Below, piece by piece: positions 12,676 to 21,672 of a stretch of DNA of 64,000 nucleotides; position 1 is the first letter of the stretch; the number at the start of each line of letters is the position of its first letter. The DNA lies in NCBI RefSeq assembly GCF_963667045.1, contig NZ_OY762934.1, positions 4,594,501-4,658,500 of the forward strand, written 5' to 3'. Origin of the DNA: an uncultured Cohaesibacter sp. Lineage in GTDB: Bacteria > Pseudomonadota > Alphaproteobacteria > Rhizobiales > Cohaesibacteraceae. The notes beneath the pieces are model-generated. The model was not told the origin of the DNA and ran no database searches. It saw only the letters and a list, made by a program, of their open reading frames with translations. The translations under genes and the position numbers were made by a program.

Positions 12676-13548
12676 TTATCGTTCCAGGACCAGAACCAAC
12701 CACCCGTCTTCCTTGATCGTTCTGACATGACGCAAGCCTTGCAGCCGGTAGGCAGCAAGAACGCGCGCGCGCTGATGTGGCAGAAGACCCGAGAGGATGA
12801 CGCGACCACCTCTGGCGATATGCTTCGACAGATCCGGGGCCATCTTGCACAGCGGTCCGGCCAGAATGTTGGCAACAATCAGGTCGAATGGTCCCTTTTT
12901 CGCAAATATCTGATGGCTGAACCCGGCTGCGACGGCAGTGGTGACGAACGGCTGCACCTCGTTGATGCGGATGTTCTCGTTGGCGGTCTCGATGGAGATG
13001 GGGTCGATGTCGGTCGCCACGATCTCCTGTTTCAGCAGTTTTGCCAGTGCAATGGCCAGAACCGCTGACCCCGTGCCCAGATCGAGCAAACGCAGGGGAT
13101 GGAAGCGTCGCAGCTCTTCACTCAGAACCTTCAGACATCCGGCCGTGGTGCCATGGTGCCCCGTCCCAAACGCCTGCCCGGCGTTGATCTGCACGGGAAT
13201 CCGGCCCTTGGTGTCGAGGCCACGATCATGGGAGCCATGGATGATGAACCGTCCGGCTTCCACCGGTACCAGACCTTCAAGGCTTTTTGTCACCCAGTCG
13301 ATATCAGCCAGTTCTTCCGTGCGGAGCGGCAGCGCCATCGACAGGGCAGAAAGTTCCGCAAGGGTCGTGCGATAGACATCGCTCATCTGCTCGTCGGAAG
13401 GATAAAGGGAGAGGGCCCAGATACCGCGATCCTCATCAACCTCGAAGTTTGAAATGGCAAAGCCATCTTCCTCGAAGACCTTCTGCAGATGGTCGGCTGC
13501 GGCCTGAATGTCCTTGATGGGGCCTTCGGCATAAAGATATTGGGGCAT
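12676..13548 (-). CDS. prmA: Ribosomal protein L11 methyltransferase PrmA
   Basis: SAM-dependent methyltransferase that trimethylates ribosomal protein L11. The SAM-binding motif is LLDLGTGSAVLAIALAK, followed by the VATDIDPIS acidic segment and an IVANILAGPL motif that fits the catalytic NPP-like position. The start MPQYLYAEG at 13,548 is chosen because GAGGGA lies just upstream, giving 290 residues, the normal length. An in-frame upstream start at 13,614 would add 22 residues. The gene is 70 bp downstream of uvrD on the same strand and probably co-transcribed. Confidence 0.93.
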   Translation of the reverse strand: MPQYLYAEGPIKDIQAAADHLQKVFEEDGFAISNFEVDEDRGIWALSLYPSDEQMSDVYRTTLAELSALSMALPLRTEELADIDWVTKSLEGLVPVEAGRFIIHGSHDRGLDTKGRIPVQINAGQAFGTGHHGTTAGCLKVLSEELRRFHPLRLLDLGTGSAVLAIALAKLLKQEIVATDIDPISIETANENIRINEVQPFVTTAVAAGFSHQIFAKKGPFDLIVANILAGPLCKMAPDLSKHIARGGRVILSGLLPHQRARVLAAYRLQGLRHVRTIKEDGWLVLVLER

Positions 13549-13617
13549 GGTTCCCTCTTGTTCCTGAAATCTGGCACGTCGATAGACCTTCGCAGCCGCG
13601 ATGGCAAGCGGCAAGGG

Positions 13618-16002
13618 CTAATGTTTTTCCACGAAACTGTCGAGCACCCGCTTTTGTCCGGTCTGGAACTGGATGGTCAGCTTGTTGCCTTCAATGGAGC
13701 GGATTTCACCATAACCGAACTTGAGATGAAACACCCGTTCACCGACGGAAAACTTCGACGGCGTGTCCGAGACGCTCTTGGCGACCAGTTCGCCCTCGAT
13801 GGTGGTGGTGGCGCGTTTGGCCTTGGGTGCGCTGGTTTTGGTGCGGTTGGCCTTGTTGGCCTGTGCTCGCTTCCAGCCCGGTGTTTCGTAGGTGTTCTCG
13901 AAGGGATCGGAGGTATCGAACCGGCTCTTGCCATAGATCGAGCCGCCAACGCCGGAAGCGCCATAGCCGCCATAGGTGGACTGGCTCTCCTCGATCTCGA
14001 CATGCTTGGAGGGCAGCTCGTCAAGGAAGCGCGAGGGGATGGAATTCTGCCACAAACCATGAATGCGCCGGTTGGAGGCGACGTAGATCTTGGCCCGCTT
14101 CTTGGCGCGGGTGATGCCGACATAGGCGAGGCGACGCTCTTCCTCCAGACCCTTGGTGCCAGATTCATCGAGTGCCCGCTGGTGGGGGAACAGACCTTCT
14201 TCCCAGCCGGGCAGGAAGACCGTATCGAATTCGAGCCCCTTGGCAGAATGCAGGGTCATGATCGAGACCGCGTCGTTGGTCTCGCCAGCATCGCGATCCA
14301 TCACCAGGGCGATATGCTCAAGGAAGCTGGGCAGCGAGTCGAATTCCTCCATCGAGCGGATCAGTTCCTTGAGGTTCTCAAGGCGGCCCGGCGCATCCGG
14401 TGACTTGTCCTTCTGCCACATTTCCGTATAGCCCGATTCATCAAGGATGATCTCGGCCAGCTCGGTATGCTTCATTGTGGCAAGCATGGTGCGCCAGTGG
14501 TTGAACTGGCCAAGCAGGCCCTTGAGGGCATTGCGCGGTTTGGGCTTCAGATCTTCGGTTTCCACCATTTCGGACGCCGCTTCCATCAGCGGGATTTCCT
14601 CGGCGCGGGCCAAGGTGTGAATCTGGCGAATGGTCGCATCGCCAAGGCCGCGGCGGGGCGTGTTGACAATGCGCTCGAAGGCAAGGTCGTCAGCGGACTG
14701 GACCACGGCGCGGAAATAGGCCAGCGCGTCGCGGATTTCGGCGCGCTCGTAGAAGCGAGGGCCGCCGATGACGCGATAGTTGAGACCCATGGTGATGAAA
14801 CGGTCTTCGAACTCGCGCATCTGGAAGGAGGCGCGGACCAGAATGGCCATGTCGTTGAGCGCGTGCCCGGCGCGCTGATAGGCCTCGATCTGGTCGCCGA
14901 TGGTGCGGGCCTCTTCTTCCGAATCCCAGACAGAGGCAACCGTGACCTTTTCGGCCTCATCATCCTTGATCTGCGGGTGCAGGGTTTTGCCGAGGCGCCC
15001 TTCGTTATAGGTGATCAGATGGGAGGCTGCAGCCAGAATATGGGCGGTGGAACGATAGTTGCGCTCAAGCCGGATGACCTTGGCACCGGGGAAGTCTTCT
15101 TCGAAGCGCAGGATGTTGTCGACCTCGGCACCACGCCAGCCGTAGATTGACTGGTCGTCGTCGCCGACGCAGCAGATGTTGTGGCTCGACTGGGCCAGAA
15201 GACGCAGCCAGAGATATTGGGCGACGTTGGTGTCCTGATACTCGTCCACCAGAATATAGCGGAACTTCTCGTGATAGCCGGCGAGCACATCCGGGTTCTC
15301 GCGGAACAGGCGGATGCACTCCAGTAGCAGGTCTCCAAAGTCGCAGGCGTTGAGGATCTTGAGGCGCTCCTGATAGGCAGCGTAAAGGGCGATGCCCTTG
15401 CCCTGGGCAAACAGGAAGGCTTCGTCCTGCGGTACCTGATTGGGGGAGAGACCACGGTTCTTCCAGCCGTCAATCAGGGTGGCAAGCTGGCGGGCTGGCC
15501 AGCGCTTCTCTTCGATGGCAGCGGCCTGAATGAGCTGCTTGAGCAGGCGGATCTGGTCGTCGGTATCAAGAATGGTGAAGTTGGACCGCAGCCCGACCAG
15601 CTCGGCATGACGCCTCAGGATCTTGACGCCGATGGAGTGGAAGGTGCCAAGCCATTGCATGCCTTCCACGGAGCCGCCGATCAGTTTGCCGATGCGGTCT
15701 TTCATCTCGCGGGCGGCCTTGTTGGTGAAGGTCACCGACAGGATCTGCCATGGTGTGGCGCGGCGCGTTGCCAGAATGTGGCCGATACGGGTGGTCAATA
15801 CGCGGGTCTTGCCGGTGCCCGCGCCAGCCAGAACCAGCAGCGGGCCGTCAAGGCTCTCCACCGCCTCTCTCTGTTCGGGGTTGAGACCATCCAGATAGGG
15901 CGTCGGGTGCATGCGGGCGAGCCTTGCGCGAATGCCTTGCTGATCTTCCTCCTCACGCTCGCGGATCGGGGATACGGGTGGTGTCGCAAAAAGATCAGAC
16001 AT
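13618..16002 (-). CDS. ATP-dependent DNA helicase, UvrD/PcrA family
   Basis: Superfamily 1A 3'-5' helicase in nucleotide-excision and mismatch repair and replication restart. The 794-residue protein has the Q-motif segment GLNPEQREAVESLDGP, Walker A GAGTGKT, motif Ia TFTNKAAREM, motif II VDEYQDTN, motif III DDDQSIYGWRGAE and motif VI VGITRAKKR. The C-terminal VGERVFHLKFGYGEI segment is the PcrA/UvrD Tudor-like domain that contacts RNA polymerase. Complete and of normal length. UvrD and PcrA cannot be told apart from sequence alone here. Confidence 0.95.
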   Translation of the reverse strand: MSDLFATPPVSPIREREEEDQQGIRARLARMHPTPYLDGLNPEQREAVESLDGPLLVLAGAGTGKTRVLTTRIGHILATRRATPWQILSVTFTNKAAREMKDRIGKLIGGSVEGMQWLGTFHSIGVKILRRHAELVGLRSNFTILDTDDQIRLLKQLIQAAAIEEKRWPARQLATLIDGWKNRGLSPNQVPQDEAFLFAQGKGIALYAAYQERLKILNACDFGDLLLECIRLFRENPDVLAGYHEKFRYILVDEYQDTNVAQYLWLRLLAQSSHNICCVGDDDQSIYGWRGAEVDNILRFEEDFPGAKVIRLERNYRSTAHILAAASHLITYNEGRLGKTLHPQIKDDEAEKVTVASVWDSEEEARTIGDQIEAYQRAGHALNDMAILVRASFQMREFEDRFITMGLNYRVIGGPRFYERAEIRDALAYFRAVVQSADDLAFERIVNTPRRGLGDATIRQIHTLARAEEIPLMEAASEMVETEDLKPKPRNALKGLLGQFNHWRTMLATMKHTELAEIILDESGYTEMWQKDKSPDAPGRLENLKELIRSMEEFDSLPSFLEHIALVMDRDAGETNDAVSIMTLHSAKGLEFDTVFLPGWEEGLFPHQRALDESGTKGLEEERRLAYVGITRAKKRAKIYVASNRRIHGLWQNSIPSRFLDELPSKHVEIEESQSTYGGYGASGVGGSIYGKSRFDTSDPFENTYETPGWKRAQANKANRTKTSAPKAKRATTTIEGELVAKSVSDTPSKFSVGERVFHLKFGYGEIRSIEGNKLTIQFQTGQKRVLDSFVEKH

Positions 16003-16246
16003 TGAAATTATCGGTTCCGGCTTGGTGTTATCTGGGGTGGATTTCTGGGGTCCCGGTCGCCATCTATCGGCTTTATGCGCCTTTTACAAGGCACTGCGGT
16101 CGAAAAGGGAGTGAACAGACCGAATCTGGATAAGAACATTATAGCAACAAATGTGGTTTGTCAGGGGCAAATTTGCCGTTTGGGCGTTTTGTGGCCAGAA
16201 CCGAACCAACGGGGGGAAGAGGCCCCTGCCTGATGGTGAGTGCCCG

Positions 16247-17884
16247 TCAGCGATGCTCCTCCACCTGGGTGCTGATGAGGACGTCGTTGAAATAGCGCAA
16301 GGCATCCACCTGCCGCACCCAGCCGACGATCCGACCGGGATTGTGCGGATCGAGCACCGCGAGATCGGCGCCGCCGTTGTCATTGAAGGTCTTGAGTGCC
16401 AGTTCCAGCGTGTCCTGCATGCGGATGGCTTCCATGTCGTGCCGCAGCACGGTAGCCTCGACGGCAACGTCTGGTGCCAGCGGGGTGTAAACTTCGGCAA
16501 CGGTTACCTGCTTGACGATATAGCGATGGGTGCCTTCGTTGAGAAAGATGCCGCGCATGGCCAGTTGCCAGTGGAAATAGGAGCGGCCACTGAGGGCGAC
16601 GGTGATGCCATTGGAAATGGATACCGTCAGCAGCAGGGCGATGGACAGGGCATAGCCGCCGGTCAGCTCGAACACGATCATGGTGGTCGAAATGGGCGCG
16701 CCAAGCACGGCGGAGGTAACAGCCCCCATGCCCAGCAGCGCGTAAAGGCCGTGGGTCGAGGCGATTTCGGGCAATAGCGGCTGGGCGATGAGACCGAAGG
16801 TGCCGCCAACCATGGCGCCGATATAGAGAGCGGGCGAGAAGATACCACCACCAAAACGGGATGCCAACGTGATTGCGGTTGCCAGCATCTTGGCGAAGAT
16901 CAGCCAGAGGAGTGTCATTAGCGGCAATTGCTGCCTGAGGGCCAGATCGGTTGCCTCATAGCCGACGCCAAGCACTTCAGGGAAGGCCAGCGCCAGAAGG
17001 CCAACGAGGAAACCGCCGATGACGGGGCGGCAGATCAGCGGCATCTTGATGTGGCGGGCGATCCAGTCGGTGCCGAGCAGTGAGGTCTGGAACAGCACCG
17101 CCACGATGGCACAGACAATACCCAGAAGGGCAAAGGAGGGCAGTTCCCAATAGGAGGTGAGCTGATAGTCGGGAATGATGAAGGAGGCAATATCGCCGAA
17201 ATAGAGGCGTGAGAAAGTGGTCCCCACAGCGGAGGCCAGCACGATCGGCACAAAGGCCGAGAAGGCATAATGCCCCAGAATGACCTCATGGGCGAACAGC
17301 ACGCCAGCGATCGGGGCGTTGAACGAGGCAGAGACGGCACTGGCAACGCCACAGGCCAGAAGGATCTTGCGGGCCGTTGGTTGCAGCGACAGCTTGCGGC
17401 TGAGAGAGCTGGCGAGGCTGGCCCCAAAATGAACGATTGGCCCCTCGCGCCCGGCGCTTGCGCCAGAGCCCAGCGAAATGATGGTGATGGCGGCGCTGTC
17501 TAGAGCCTGCCAGAAGCGCAGCCCCCGGCCGCCGCGTGCCCGGGCCTCGATGACATCGGCCACCCCTTCGGCACGCTTGACGGGGTGGACATATTGCAGG
17601 AAAGCTCCGACGAACAGGCCGCCAAGGGTTGGCGCAAGAACGACGATCCAGGCAGGGCTCGCCCGCACCGTGGCAATGATCGTCTCACTGCTGGTGCCGA
17701 GCCAGAACCACTGCACCCCGCCGATGCCGAGCCGGAAGAGGATGGCCGCCAGCGAGACCAGAAAGCCGACGATGATGGCAAACAGCCACAGTTTGGGCTG
17801 TTGTGTCGACAGATAGATCGACCAGTTCGGCTCTATCCAGCTACGTATCAGTTTGATCGGGTTGGTCCAGAACATCGCCGGCAA
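16247..17884 (-). CDS. ClC-family chloride channel/transporter with C-terminal CBS-like region
   Basis: Integral membrane anion transporter of 545 residues. Diagnostic segments are GSGASAGREGPIVHFG, with external gating Glu147, and GGGIFSPALYIGAM. The C-terminal 80 or so residues look like a CBS-type regulatory domain. At the position aligning with the internal proton glutamate of E. coli ClC (Glu203 in FIIEEM) this protein reads FAHEVIL, placing Val201 there, as in eukaryotic ClC channels. Many multi-spanning hydrophobic segments are visible. It is the second of two ClC genes in tandem; a terminator lies between them. Confidence 0.93.
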   Translation of the reverse strand: MPAMFWTNPIKLIRSWIEPNWSIYLSTQQPKLWLFAIIVGFLVSLAAILFRLGIGGVQWFWLGTSSETIIATVRASPAWIVVLAPTLGGLFVGAFLQYVHPVKRAEGVADVIEARARGGRGLRFWQALDSAAITIISLGSGASAGREGPIVHFGASLASSLSRKLSLQPTARKILLACGVASAVSASFNAPIAGVLFAHEVILGHYAFSAFVPIVLASAVGTTFSRLYFGDIASFIIPDYQLTSYWELPSFALLGIVCAIVAVLFQTSLLGTDWIARHIKMPLICRPVIGGFLVGLLALAFPEVLGVGYEATDLALRQQLPLMTLLWLIFAKMLATAITLASRFGGGIFSPALYIGAMVGGTFGLIAQPLLPEIASTHGLYALLGMGAVTSAVLGAPISTTMIVFELTGGYALSIALLLTVSISNGITVALSGRSYFHWQLAMRGIFLNEGTHRYIVKQVTVAEVYTPLAPDVAVEATVLRHDMEAIRMQDTLELALKTFNDNGGADLAVLDPHNPGRIVGWVRQVDALRYFNDVLISTQVEEHR

Positions 17885-18007
17885 AGTCTTGTCGCTAAGA
17901 GGGGCAGGGCGTCAGACCCGTGGTCAGCGGGTTTCCCTGTTTTCTTTTGAAAGCTTTGAAACTTTTGCCAGAAAGGTCAAGCCTAACCTTCGGATGCTGA
18001 CACAGGA

Positions 18008-18036
18008 ACAAAAAAGCCGCCCGGGAAGGCGGCTCT
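18008..18036 (-). terminator. Terminator downstream of the first ClC gene
   Basis: Read on the minus strand, GCCGCC and GGCGGC form a stem followed by six T, about 80 bp after the stop at 18,116. The two ClC genes are therefore probably separate transcripts. Confidence 0.75.
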
Positions 18037-18115
18037 TTCATAAGCTTCATCAGATCTGCCAAGCCTTGAGGCAAGAGCGTGGTGCGCAGGCACCTGTTGC
18101 CCGCTGACGGAACCG

Positions 18116-19474
18116 CTACGGTTTGGTGTCCGTTTTTGCATCCGGCGCAGGCGTCGTCGCGGGGTCCGGCTCGCGATGGCGGGCGAAATCGTAGAATTTT
18201 CCGGACTGCATATGGTAGACGCCTTCCTTGCAGAAGACCTTGGAGGCTGCATTCGCGATGATGGCACAAGCCATCAGCGGCAACATCATCTGGTGGTTGT
18301 CGGTCATTTCCATGACGATGACGAAGGAGGTGATGGGAGCCTGAACAACGCCGGTGAAGTAGGAAACCATGCCGAGCAGCACGATAGCACCAACAGGCAC
18401 CTTGGGGAACCAGCCCGCAAGGTCGGCGCCCAGTCCGGCCCCTACCGAGAGAGACGGCGAGAAAATGCCGCCGGGCAGGCCGCCGATGGAAGAGGCGATG
18501 GTGGCTAGCAGTTTCAGGGGGGCATATTCAAGGCGCAGTTCGGTGTCTCCATGCAGCACGTCCCTAGCGGCTTCATAACCGGAGCCGTTGACGGCACCAT
18601 CGGTGTAGAGACCGGCAAGGGCGACGATCAGGCCGCAGAGAATGGCAAAGGGGATCGGATGGGCCTTGATCATAGCGCCGACAGCGCCCGGAAGGCCATA
18701 GGTGAAGAGCACCAGAATCTTCGAGAACAGGCCGCCAGCAAGGCCGCCAATCACGCCGACGATGGGAACGGCAATCCAGCCCCAACCGAACTGCAGAACA
18801 TCGTGCGAGGTACCGAAATAGGTGTAGTTGCCCAATATGGCCATGGAGGTCAGACCGGCGAGGATGACCGTGCCGAGGATCATGCCGCTGGTGCGCATTT
18901 CAAACGAGCGGCTCATTTCCTCGATGGCAAAGACAATCCCGGCCAGCGGCGTGTTGAAGGCACCAGCGATACCGGCCGCCGCGCCCGCCAGAATGAGACC
19001 CACCTGCCGTTTGGGAGCAATGCGGCCCGTCAGGAACATCAATGCGGCACCGACCTGAACCGTCGGGCCCTCACGGCCGGTTGAAGCACCGATCATCATG
19101 CCGAGCAGTGTCATGACGATCTTGCCGACGGCTGAGCGCACGCCAACCAGCTTTGCCCGGCTGGTGGGGCGCTTGAGCCGACGGGCGGCAATGGCTTGCG
19201 GAATACCGGAACCCTGTGTGCCGGGGAAGTAGCGATTGGTCACCCAGACGATCGCGCCAAAGCCGAGCGGGGTTACCAGAAGACCGGCGTAAGGATAGGC
19301 GGCGATCATCTGGCGATAGAGATCCTGACTGGCGTCTGCGCCCATGGCCAGAGCCACGGCGGCAAAGCCGACCATAATGCCGCCCAACCCGAAGATGAGC
19401 CGTCTTTGCCAGATCAGACGTTGGGCTCGGACTTGTTTGCCATGCGGAATATGCAGGTTAATGAATTGGTTCAT
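18116..19474 (-). CDS. ClC-family chloride/proton antiporter-like protein
   Basis: Integral membrane protein of 452 residues with all three ClC filter segments: GSGIPQ (88-93), STGREGPTVQVG with gating Glu135, and GGIFSPSLSVGAG. The internal glutamate is retained: FAIEEM places Glu186 at the position of E. coli Glu203, which fits an H+/Cl- exchanger. There is no CBS domain and the tail is short and charged (ending DAKTDTKP). It is related to but clearly diverged from the adjacent ClC gene. Confidence 0.92.
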   Translation of the reverse strand: MNQFINLHIPHGKQVRAQRLIWQRRLIFGLGGIMVGFAAVALAMGADASQDLYRQMIAAYPYAGLLVTPLGFGAIVWVTNRYFPGTQGSGIPQAIAARRLKRPTSRAKLVGVRSAVGKIVMTLLGMMIGASTGREGPTVQVGAALMFLTGRIAPKRQVGLILAGAAAGIAGAFNTPLAGIVFAIEEMSRSFEMRTSGMILGTVILAGLTSMAILGNYTYFGTSHDVLQFGWGWIAVPIVGVIGGLAGGLFSKILVLFTYGLPGAVGAMIKAHPIPFAILCGLIVALAGLYTDGAVNGSGYEAARDVLHGDTELRLEYAPLKLLATIASSIGGLPGGIFSPSLSVGAGLGADLAGWFPKVPVGAIVLLGMVSYFTGVVQAPITSFVIVMEMTDNHQMMLPLMACAIIANAASKVFCKEGVYHMQSGKFYDFARHREPDPATTPAPDAKTDTKP

Positions 19475-19899
19475 GATTCTCGGCTGGCTTCTTCTGGGGT
19501 TATAGGCTGACGGTCATTGGTGATGGAAAGCGAAGAGCCTCCCGCATTCGTCAGAATGTCAGAACCGGCTATGGTTTTGCTATGCAACAATAGCAAAGGC
19601 AGAACGAGGGTCAACCGTGCGCAACCCGGTCATTTCAGCTTTTATCTGCCATTCAACGGATGTTTGTTCGAAGATAATCGCAAGCGATCCGCAAAACGAA
19701 GTGCTTCGCTCGAACTTAGGGTTGATAACACTGCACATTCCGCGACAGAAGAGCATATTTGAAAGAGGAGCTATGCATATGGCGGCACCTGCCAAAGGGC
19801 AGTGGTGCATCTGTGCGAATTGCGCCCCCCGGACTGGCATTTTGCCCGTGAGTGTGCCTAATTGATCGAAAAATCAAAATCACCACTCCGGAGTTTCCC
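19475..19899. other. Divergent intergenic region, ClC and FAD oxidase genes
   Basis: 425 bp without a supported gene. Short frames in it have no ribosome-binding site or recognisable content. It should contain both divergent promoters. Confidence 0.5.
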
Positions 19900-21321
19900 A
19901 TGTCTTCTGCCGTTCAGCCCCATTTCAAACGAGAGACAGATCCCAATGCCGTCAAGGCGGTCTGCTCGCAACTGGCCGAGCAGTTCGGCGAACGCTTCAC
20001 GACTGGCAAGGCCCTGCGAGAACAGCACGCGCATACCACGACCGGGCTTGCCAATGAGATGCCCGATGGTGTTGTCTTTGTGAAGAGCACCGAAGAGGTC
20101 TCCAGCGTCGTGGCACTTTGCAACGCCCAGTCCGTGCCGGTCATCGCATTCGGGTCCGGCTCGTCGCTGGAAGGCCAGCTAAACGCTCCCTATGGTGGAA
20201 TCTCGCTTGATCTGTCGGGCATGAATGCCATTGTCGAGGTCTGCGCGGAGGATCTCAACTGCACGGTTCAGGCTGGTGTCACCCGCAAGCAGCTCAACGA
20301 GTATCTGCGCGATACGGGGCTGTTCTTTCCCATCGATCCCGGGGCGGATGCATCGCTTGGCGGCATGGCGGCCACCCGTGCATCGGGCACCAACGCGGTG
20401 CGCTATGGCACCATGAAGGACAATGTCCTCGCGCTCAAGGTGGTGATGGCCGACGGCACGATCATCGAGACGGCCAGCAAGGCCAAGAAGAGCTCAGCCG
20501 GCTATGATCTCACCCGGTTGCTGGTCGGCTCGGAAGGCACACTCGGTATCATCACGGAAGTTTCGCTCAAGCTTTCCGGCATCCCGCAAGCCATTTCGGG
20601 CGGCATTTGCGGTTTTCCCGATCTGGAAAGCGCCTGCAATGCCGTGATCATGACCATCCAGTGTGGCATTCCGGTGGCCCGCATCGAGCTGCTCGACAGC
20701 CTTCAGGTGAAGGCCGTCAATCTGCATTCCAAGATCGGTCTCGTTGAACGGCCGACGCTGCTGGTGGAATTCCACGGCACCGAGAGCGGGGTGGCCGAAC
20801 AGGCCGAGCTGTTCGCCGACATCATCGAGGAATTTGGCGGCTCTGACTTTGAATGGGCCACCAAGCCGGAAGACCGGACGCGGCTCTGGGCTGCACGCCA
20901 CGATTCCTACTGGGCAACCTTTTCGCTGCGTCCGGGCGCCAAGAGCGTTTCGAGCGATGCCTGTGTTCCCATTTCCCGCCTTGCCGAATGCGTGCGCGAA
21001 ACGCAGAAGGACATCGAGGCCAGCGGCTTTCTCGCTCCGGTCGTCGGCCATGTCGGTGACGGCAACTTCCATGTCCAGCTGTTGCTTGATCCTGAGAACC
21101 CGGAAGAGCATGCCCGAGCGGACGCATTCCTCGGGCGACTCGCCGAGCGGGCGATTGCCATGGGCGGAACCTGCACCGGAGAGCATGGTGTCGGGCAGGG
21201 CAAGATGAAATACATGGAAAAGGAATTCGGCCCGGCTCTTGCCTACATGATCGCCATCAAACAGGCGTTTGACCCCAAAAACATCATGAATCCGGGGAAA
21301 ATTCTGCCTCAGCAGAATTGA
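19900..21321 (+). CDS. FAD-linked oxidase, D-lactate dehydrogenase (cytochrome)/glycolate oxidase GlcD type
   Basis: Flavoprotein oxidising a 2-hydroxy acid such as D-lactate or glycolate. The ATG at 19,900 follows a CCGGAG site and gives 473 residues; an in-frame upstream start at 19,852 adds 16 non-conserved residues. The PCMH-type FAD domain carries IAFGSGSSLEGQ and PGADASLGGMAATRASGTNAVRYG, then LVGSEGTLGIITE. The C-terminal FAD-oxidase domain has GHVGDGNFHVQLL and GTCTGEHGVGQGK, whose histidines bind substrate/metal in this family. No partner subunits (GlcE/F) are nearby, favouring the single-subunit D-lactate dehydrogenase type. The exact substrate is not determined. Confidence 0.88.
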   Translation: MSSAVQPHFKRETDPNAVKAVCSQLAEQFGERFTTGKALREQHAHTTTGLANEMPDGVVFVKSTEEVSSVVALCNAQSVPVIAFGSGSSLEGQLNAPYGGISLDLSGMNAIVEVCAEDLNCTVQAGVTRKQLNEYLRDTGLFFPIDPGADASLGGMAATRASGTNAVRYGTMKDNVLALKVVMADGTIIETASKAKKSSAGYDLTRLLVGSEGTLGIITEVSLKLSGIPQAISGGICGFPDLESACNAVIMTIQCGIPVARIELLDSLQVKAVNLHSKIGLVERPTLLVEFHGTESGVAEQAELFADIIEEFGGSDFEWATKPEDRTRLWAARHDSYWATFSLRPGAKSVSSDACVPISRLAECVRETQKDIEASGFLAPVVGHVGDGNFHVQLLLDPENPEEHARADAFLGRLAERAIAMGGTCTGEHGVGQGKMKYMEKEFGPALAYMIAIKQAFDPKNIMNPGKILPQQN

Positions 21322-21672
21322 ATCAGTGCGTTAGGTTTCCCAAAGAGCAGAATTCCTTTGTCTCATCAGCCCCTGTGCTGCCCGGTTTGTCCTTTTCAGA
21401 CGACGGTGCAGGTGCTATTTGGGAATAAGGATTTTTTAAGAATTACCAACGGAGTGCATTGAAACGGTCATCCCGTCATCAGGTCATCCATGGCGCAGGC
21501 TTTCTGCCTGTTGCCGGTCTTGTTGACGGCGCCCGAACAGGACAAGCGGTTTTAGCAGCAGGGTCTCCTTTGTGTTTATCATCCGGTCGGGCCGGGAGGG
21601 CTTGGCCAAACCGCTTTTTGTCAGGGGCGAAGGCTTCGGTGTGCGCTGTCTATTCTCCAGGGGGACGGGGTC
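21322..21672. other. Intergenic region upstream of asmA-like gene
   Basis: About 350 bp without a supported gene or clear terminator. It ends with the AGGGGGAC site that appears to drive translation of the AsmA-like protein. Confidence 0.45.
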
